A stretch of 12,075 nt of DNA. Source: an uncultured Prevotellaceae bacterium. GTDB lineage: Bacteria > Bacteroidota > Bacteroidia > Bacteroidales > Bacteroidaceae. The translations under genes were made by a program, and so were the position numbers. The notes beneath the pieces were generated by a model. It was not told the DNA's origin. It saw only the letters and a list, made by a program, of their open reading frames with translations, and did not search any database. Within the stretch, counting starts at the first letter, position 1. Each line of letters starts with the position of its first letter. Below, piece after piece: positions 7,388 through 12,075 of the stretch. The DNA lies in assembly GCA_945827465.1 (NCBI GenBank), contig CALZOH010000090.1, forward strand, positions 1 to 12,075. Reading direction: 5' to 3'.

Positions 7388-10300
7388 TTATTTGTTTTCC
7401 TGGATGAACGTTTTCACTGCACTCATCTTGGATTTTAAGTTGTCTACGTCTGACTGTTCGGCCTCTTTTGCTGCAATCAGTGCGTTAGATGCTGCGATGA
7501 CAGTCTTTAATTCCTCGATGGCGGCTTTCGCTGTTTCGTTGGTTGCATATACCGAATTTTCGCCGGCTTTTACAGGATACATCTGGAAATCGCCCACGCT
7601 GAAACACGGACCGCCTCCTGTAACGAGGTTGTTTTCTGTCGTGTTGACGGAGAATCTTACGTAGCGATAACTATCCCACAACTGAACGCATGGGGAGTCG
7701 TATGTTGCGCTGGATGGTAAATCGTTCAGGTCGCCGATGATGTCCCAGTTTTCATTATCCTTTGATGCAGAAACGGTGATATTCTTCCAGGTAAAAGTAG
7801 GCCATGATGTACTTCTCACAAAGCGGAAGATGAAAGCATCCACTTCTTGCTCTCTCAGGTCAACCTGCAGATAATGTCTTCCCGTTGGGGGCTCCATGTA
7901 AGCAGGGTTGTGATTGGTGATGAAAAATGTTCCGGCATTGTCATCAATCAAGTGTCGATAGTATCCCCAAACGGTGGTATTCTCGGGCATCTTGGCGTTT
8001 GATGAGAATTGGTTGTGTGCCTCATCGTCATCGTCTGCTTCTGTAATGAGTTTTTGGGAATCATCAATTGTCGGATTCAGCGCTTCATTGTATAAGGCTT
8101 TTGCTTCGTCAATCATTTCAGCCAACACTTCCGTGGCAGTTTTATTATCTTCAATGATGGCTTTCACTGTGCCCATTTTAGACTTTAGGTTATCTACGTC
8201 GGGCTGTTTGGCCTGGTTTGCTGCAATCAGTGTACGCGATGTTGTGATGGCAGCCTTTAATTCCTCGATGGCGGCTTTCGCCGTTTCGTTGGTTGCATAT
8301 ATCGAGTTCTCGCCTGCTTTTACAGGATACATCTGGAAATCGCCCACGCTGAAGCACGGACCGCCTCCTACGACGAGGTTGTTTTCTGTCGTATTGACAG
8401 AGAATCTCACGTAGCGATAGCTATTCCACAGCTGAACACATGGCGAGTCGTATGTTGCGCTCGATGGTAAATCGTTCAGGTCGCCAATGATGTCCCAGTT
8501 CTCATTGTCCTTCGATGCAGAAACGGTGATATTCTTCCAGGTGAAAGTAGGCCACGTGGTACTTCTCACAAATCTAAAGATGAATGCGTCTATATCTTGT
8601 TCTCTCAGGTCAACCTGCAGGTAATGTCGTCCCGTTGGGGGCGTCATGTAGGCCGAGTTGTGATTGGTGATAAAATATGTTCCTGCATTATTATCGATTA
8701 AGTGTCGATAATACCCCCAATTTGAAGTGTTTTCGGGCATCTTGGCATTTGATGAGAATTGGTTGTGTGCCTCATCGTCATCATCGGCCTCGGTGATCAG
8801 TTTCTGCGTATCATCAATCGTAGGAACGAATGCTTTGTTATAAAGAGCTGTTGCTTCGTCAACTAAATCGGCAAGCGCTTCAGTGGCATTGTCGCCGCGA
8901 ATGGCGGCCAATACGTTTTCAATTTGTGCCGTCAAGGCTGTTACGTCGTCTGCAGTTGCCGTGTTGTCGGTTACCTTCTTGCGGGCTGCTGCCATCATTT
9001 CCGTCAGTTTGTCGGTTTCGGTCTTTACCGACTCAATGGTATTATATGGAGAGTCTGTTGCAGAAATCACCGGGAACATTTGGAACTCGCCGATGGCAAA
9101 TGACGGACCGCCGCCGGCCATCGGGCTGTTGCTCTTGGTCGAAACTACGTTAAAGCGGATGTAGCGATATTTCTCCCACATGCGTACGCACTTTGAATCA
9201 TAGGTGCCGCTGGTTGGCAGATTCAGCAGTTCGTCTACTTGTTTCCAGTTTTCACCATCGTTTGATGCCATTACGATAACATCCTTGATGGCAAATGTCG
9301 GCCAGGTCGTCGTGCAGCCGCAGCGGAAGATGAATGCGTCTACCGGATGCTCTTGAAGGTCTACTTGCAGGTAATGATAGGTACTTGGAGGAGTTGCCAA
9401 GCTTGCGTCATGGATGCTGATGAGGAAAGTGGCGAGATTTCCGTCGAGCAGGTCGCGATAGTATCCCCATACGCGTGTATTTTCTGGCATCTTGGCATTT
9501 GATGAGAACTGACAATCTTCATCCTTGTCTTCGCCGTTGGTAATCAAAGCCTCGTCTTCATTGGCCTTAAATACCATGGCTCGGTCATAAACGGCTTCAG
9601 CATTGGCTAATTTGGTTTCTAACTGAATGGTCGCTTCAGTCTTCATTTCACTGGTTACCTTGTTCAGCAGTTCTGCGTCGGTTACTTTTCTGATATACCA
9701 TGTCTGCCATCCGTAGGCGGTGCTGGTCGGGTCGTTCGCATTGTAGATGTCTTCACTCTGGTTGAATACATTTGAACTGGTTGCTGCACCAAAATGGTTG
9801 CTGTTGGGAATGTACGGATTGGCATTGGCCGTGTTGCTAATCCTGAAGCGTGCCGACCATTCCATGGCAGGAGTAACCACCTGTTCTGTAGTCAAAGTCT
9901 TGCTCATGGTGAGTGGCTTCTGGTGAGCGGAGGTATTCAGGTAGGTGCTGGTAGCTCCATTTTGTATCGCCCAGTTGCCACTTTCCTGTTTGGTAAGTTT
10001 ATAGATAAAACTTGGAGTTGTTTCATCAAGTTTTTTCCAGTTCACGGCTGAACCTTGTGAATACATGGCTACCTCATAGTCGTTGTAAGCCATGAATCCG
10101 TCGTAGGCACTGACAATGTAATAATAGCCGTCTTCAAGCGGATTGCGCGTGTCGCGGAGTTCGTCCATTTTTTCCTGTAGTGCTTCCTTCAATTCAGCAT
10201 ATTCGGCCTCTTCCACTTTTTCATTCTTGTCGATGGCGTCTTGAGCCGAGGCTAACAAAGCTTCCATCTCTCCCTTTAGTCCGATAGGCGTTTCGCCGGG

Positions 10301-11491
10301 GTTCTCACCAAATACCCATGATTTAAGCATTTGTTTTCCCGTGCGTGTTATCTCGTAGAGTGGATGCTGATTGTTGACTTGTGTTGTATCAATATGTTCA
10401 AACAGCCACTTGATTTTCTTTACGTAGGCATCGGCATATTCTCGCATTCCGATATCATTCGGGTGAGTGCCTTCTATCATGCCGTCCTCAGTCAGACCGA
10501 TTTCTTCTTCTGTCAGATAAAATACATTCTTGATATCTTCGTCCAGAAGGGCTTCATAGGCTTCCTTTAGTTTTTTGTTTCCTTTAGAGTCAATATTTTC
10601 TTCATTAGGCTGCATGACTTTATTTGAATTGCCCAAACTCTCCACTAAAAGAATAGGTGCTTTGGTTACTGAGCGCAGTTTCCTGACGCCGTCCAAGGTG
10701 CGGCTCACAATGCTACCCGGCGCACTCTTAATGTTGGGTACAGGGTCAAGAATAAACAGCTTGGCATTCTTTAGCTCTGCCATCATATCAAATAAGCTGC
10801 TTTCCATCATGGCGCTGCCTGAGAAGCCCAAGTTAATGACGTTGCTGTTTAATTCACGGGCAATAATAGCCGGCCATGCCATACCTGGTCTTGAGGCCGA
10901 GCAACCTTGAGCTATGGAGGAGCCATACACAACGATCGGTTGATCGTCTTCAGGCACTTTAACAAACTCAAATGTGCTTCCTTCCGGAACACCGATGCTC
11001 ATCGATGTCACGTTGTTGTACATGGGGAAATAAACCAAGTACGTGCACTCTTTCTTCCCTGTCAGGCCGATTGGCTCAAGGTTCTCATATTTGTAAGTGC
11101 AATTAGTTCCGCTAAAAGTGAATTTCTTTTGCGGACTCACCCAATAGTAAGTACTATCGTTCGGAAGAGCATACATGTCAATACCGCTCTGTAAGGTAGC
11201 TGGCATATTGGCATATCCTGCAGCACCGCCCGTAATGGTGTACTTCACCGTAATCGTAGTTGCGTCAGTGACGAATCGCACATTCAAACCTGCCGTGTTT
11301 TTCGACAGTCCCCATACGCCGGAAGGCACCGTGGCCGATGCTCTGTCCGGAAAACGCTGATACTTCTTGCCGACTTCCGAAGTCCATCCCTGACCAAACA
11401 AGATGTCTCCCGTATTGGCCGGATAGAACTTCTGAGCCGTTACTTGACAAAATGTCAATACACATACACAGATGGCAAATAGCTTATTCAT
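7388..11491 (-). CDS. Large secreted SGNH esterase with three discoidin-like domains
   Basis: A 1367-residue exported protein. In order: signal peptide (1 to about 19, type I-like); GxDLY-type N-terminal domain (about 21-180, SGIDMYA at 102-108); SGNH hydrolase domain (about 185-365) with intact blocks: VYGSSIAQG (nucleophile Ser192), NLGFSG (Gly225), DPVPN (Asn253) and EGTHPND (His343, with Glu340 where Asp is usual). Then comes a short helix, a beta-trefoil-like stretch (about 453-603), and three F5/8 type C-like units starting near 650, 899 and 1149. Each has LIDxN, YLQVDL, VxASxDxENW, YRYxRF and FxxGxFQMxPV motifs, followed by a two-helix linker. The family suggests an acyl (for example acetyl) esterase on glycans, with the discoidin domains binding carbohydrate; substrate is unknown. 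No C-terminal sorting tail is seen. It is the promoter-proximal gene of the pair with the SGNH-like pseudoenzyme. Confidence 0.87.
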   Translation of the reverse strand: MNKLFAICVCVLTFCQVTAQKFYPANTGDILFGQGWTSEVGKKYQRFPDRASATVPSGVWGLSKNTAGLNVRFVTDATTITVKYTITGGAAGYANMPATLQSGIDMYALPNDSTYYWVSPQKKFTFSGTNCTYKYENLEPIGLTGKKECTYLVYFPMYNNVTSMSIGVPEGSTFEFVKVPEDDQPIVVYGSSIAQGCSASRPGMAWPAIIARELNSNVINLGFSGSAMMESSLFDMMAELKNAKLFILDPVPNIKSAPGSIVSRTLDGVRKLRSVTKAPILLVESLGNSNKVMQPNEENIDSKGNKKLKEAYEALLDEDIKNVFYLTEEEIGLTEDGMIEGTHPNDIGMREYADAYVKKIKWLFEHIDTTQVNNQHPLYEITRTGKQMLKSWVFGENPGETPIGLKGEMEALLASAQDAIDKNEKVEEAEYAELKEALQEKMDELRDTRNPLEDGYYYIVSAYDGFMAYNDYEVAMYSQGSAVNWKKLDETTPSFIYKLTKQESGNWAIQNGATSTYLNTSAHQKPLTMSKTLTTEQVVTPAMEWSARFRISNTANANPYIPNSNHFGAATSSNVFNQSEDIYNANDPTSTAYGWQTWYIRKVTDAELLNKVTSEMKTEATIQLETKLANAEAVYDRAMVFKANEDEALITNGEDKDEDCQFSSNAKMPENTRVWGYYRDLLDGNLATFLISIHDASLATPPSTYHYLQVDLQEHPVDAFIFRCGCTTTWPTFAIKDVIVMASNDGENWKQVDELLNLPTSGTYDSKCVRMWEKYRYIRFNVVSTKSNSPMAGGGPSFAIGEFQMFPVISATDSPYNTIESVKTETDKLTEMMAAARKKVTDNTATADDVTALTAQIENVLAAIRGDNATEALADLVDEATALYNKAFVPTIDDTQKLITEADDDDEAHNQFSSNAKMPENTSNWGYYRHLIDNNAGTYFITNHNSAYMTPPTGRHYLQVDLREQDIDAFIFRFVRSTTWPTFTWKNITVSASKDNENWDIIGDLNDLPSSATYDSPCVQLWNSYRYVRFSVNTTENNLVVGGGPCFSVGDFQMYPVKAGENSIYATNETAKAAIEELKAAITTSRTLIAANQAKQPDVDNLKSKMGTVKAIIEDNKTATEVLAEMIDEAKALYNEALNPTIDDSQKLITEADDDDEAHNQFSSNAKMPENTTVWGYYRHLIDDNAGTFFITNHNPAYMEPPTGRHYLQVDLREQEVDAFIFRFVRSTSWPTFTWKNITVSASKDNENWDIIGDLNDLPSSATYDSPCVQLWDSYRYVRFSVNTTENNLVTGGGPCFSVGDFQMYPVKAGENSVYATNETAKAAIEELKTVIAASNALIAAKEAEQSDVDNLKSKMSAVKTFIQENK
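7391..8047 (-). repeat. Discoidin-plus-linker unit 3 (residues 1149-1367), shortened
   Basis: Third in-frame copy of the F5/8 type C domain plus helical linker. It keeps the 250-codon register of unit 2 and ends at the stop codon about 31 codons before a full period. At DNA level it is roughly 90% identical to unit 2 by eye, with most differences at third codon positions; the domain proteins differ at about a dozen residues. This points to a recent tandem duplication. Confidence 0.9.
8048..8797 (-). repeat. Discoidin-plus-linker unit 2 (residues 899-1148)
   Basis: A full 250-codon unit starting at an acidic stretch (ITEADDDDE), followed by QFSSNAKMPEN, the discoidin core and the paired-helix linker. 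Matching landmarks in units 3, 2 and 1 (the codons for the AKMPEN region near 7986, 8736 and 9486) are exactly 750 bases apart. Confidence 0.9.
8798..9544 (-). repeat. Discoidin-plus-linker unit 1 (residues 650-898), divergent
   Basis: The first and most diverged unit. It shares the domain layout with units 2 and 3, with one codon fewer in the acidic lead-in, and is otherwise collinear. It has three cysteines not found in the others: one just before QFSS and two in FRCGCTT, where units 2 and 3 read FRFVRST. The linker helix sequence also differs, so it duplicated earlier. Confidence 0.88.
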
Positions 11492-11516
11492 GTACTAAAA
11501 TGTTTTAATTACGAGG

Positions 11517-11524
11517 CAAAAATA
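11517..11524 (-). promoter_or_regulatory. Bacteroidetes-type -7 element upstream of the large SGNH gene
   Basis: The minus strand reads TATTTTTG, an exact match to TAnnTTTG, 25 bases before the ATG at 11491. A weak -33 candidate (TTTC) lies 18 bases upstream. The predicted leader is about 20 bases. This would drive the large SGNH gene and, with only a short gap between the genes, the paralogue after it. Confidence 0.5.
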
Positions 11525-11710
11525 GCAAAGATATATGGATGTGAAATAGTTTTTCGCATAGTTTTTATAGGAATGTGTCAAAATTGTGATGAAGGTGATG
11601 AAAGCATTTTTTTCTGATTCGTGAACTCATCAGTGAAATATCAAGCAAGTGTTCCCTCTTGAACCGGACAAGGTTCTCTCATTGATTCCTCCCTAAGCAT
11701 CTCCTTTGTT

Positions 11711-11867
11711 TGGCATGTCCGCCCATGTGAAGGGCGTATGCGATACGCCCCTACATATTTACCATTTATTCGTTGGGGATACGGTGATGGATGGTGTCGT
11801 TTCGTGTAAGTATTTCGCCAAAAACTGTAGGGGCGTATCGCATACGCCCTGATGTGGGCGAAAAGGG
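11711..11867. repeat. REPIN-like element, copy 1
   Basis: A 157-bp element with perfect 24-bp inverted arms at 11732-11755 and 11826-11849, separated by 70 bases. Each arm is itself a hairpin: stem GGGCGTAT/ATACGCCC with a 3-base loop (GCG in one arm, CGC in the other), bordered on the spacer side by CTAC or GTAG. A hairpin next to GTAG, in inverted pairs, is the layout of REP doublets (REPINs/BIMEs). Outside the arms a shorter imperfect inverted match (CGCCCA / TGGGCG) extends the symmetry. No coding capacity. Confidence 0.8.
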
Positions 11868-11918
11868 AAATGATGGCGGCGAGCAATCCATCGTATTTCC
11901 GTGATAGTACCCATCGCC

Positions 11919-12075
11919 TGGCATGTCCGCTCATGTGAAGGGCGTATGCGATACGCCCCTACATATTTACCATTTATTCGTTGGGGATACGGTGATGGAT
12001 GGTGTCGTTTCGTGTAAGTATTTCGCCAAAAACTGTAGGGGCGTATCGCATACGCCCTGATGTGGGCGAAAAGGG
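11919..12075. repeat. REPIN-like element, copy 2 (reaches window end)
   Basis: A direct repeat of the first element, offset by 208 bases and identical over 157 bases except one C-to-T change at 11931, which weakens the outer inverted arm. Inverted arms are at 11940-11963 and 12034-12057. The similarity runs to the last base of the window, so the element may extend further. The 51 bases between copies (11868-11918) are unrelated to the sequence before copy 1. Confidence 0.8.

Larger units (their letters stand above)
11492..12075. other. Non-coding right edge with repeats
   Basis: This 584-bp stretch has no credible gene. From left to right it holds the leader and promoter region of the large SGNH gene (to about 11560), an AT-rich unassigned part to about 11640, a short stretch with two small hairpins at 11641-11685, and two copies of a 157-bp palindrome-bounded element. 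A 97-codon minus-strand frame at 11641-11934 runs through the first element and looks accidental. Confidence 0.7.

Noticed and set aside
7392..8414. Long plus-strand frames opposite the discoidin units
   Set aside because: They recur with the 750-bp period because the units are duplicated, and they are antisense shadows of the large SGNH gene with no start signals of their own.
11641..11934. 97-codon minus-strand open frame in the right-edge region
   Set aside because: It runs through the first palindromic element, has a skewed composition with many Arg, His and Tyr from the repeat, and shows no domain or start signals. A repeat-derived frame explains it better.
11711..12075. Possible CRISPR array
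   Set aside because: There are only two long (157-bp) copies with an internal palindromic layout and a 51-base gap. No short regular repeat-spacer pattern and no cas genes are present.

Overview
The window looks like a piece of a Bacteroidales chromosome, most likely Prevotella or a close relative. The reasons are the moderate GC content, A-rich start regions without clear Shine-Dalgarno sites, several matches to the Bacteroidetes promoter consensus (TTTG near -33, TAnnTTTG near -7), and gene content of secreted, multi-domain glycan-type enzymes beside core metabolic genes. The assignment is by recognition of protein families and is an inference.

Left part (1-3519, all minus strand): mgsA (methylglyoxal synthase) lies downstream of a tight gene pair, dusB (tRNA-dihydrouridine synthase) followed 11 bases later by an APC-family amino acid permease. 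mgsA has a 133-bp upstream gap containing its own -7-like element, so it may be transcribed separately. Middle part (3520-5965, plus strand): a 448-bp divergent intergenic region carries outward-facing promoter signals, then rlpA (secreted RlpA-like double-psi beta-barrel protein) and metY (PLP enzyme of sulfur amino acid synthesis), separated by a hairpin terminator. A strong bidirectional terminator at 6014-6050 sits between metY and the convergent right-hand genes.

Right part (6069-11491, minus strand): two adjacent, same-strand genes encode secreted paralogues of the SGNH/GDSL hydrolase family with an N-terminal GxDLY-type domain. The first to be transcribed is a 1367-residue protein: SGNH esterase, a beta-trefoil-like segment, then three discoidin (F5/8 type C)-like domains alternating with helical linkers. 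The last two units are near-identical and all three keep a 250-codon register. The second gene encodes a short paralogue in which the nucleophile, oxyanion Gly, oxyanion Asn and catalytic His positions are all substituted (Ala, Thr, Asp, Asp), while the fold-defining residues around them remain. It also has a short C-terminal tail resembling type IX sorting tails, which the large protein lacks. An active enzyme and a catalytically dead, possibly surface-anchored partner in one transcription unit is the most interesting content here.

Right edge (11492-12075): no credible gene. It holds the promoter region of the big SGNH gene and two direct copies of a 157-bp element. Each copy is bounded by 24-bp perfect inverted arms; each arm is itself a small hairpin flanked by GTAG, an architecture like REP/REPIN elements mobilised by RAYT (IS200/IS605-like) transposases. 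No transposase is visible in the window.
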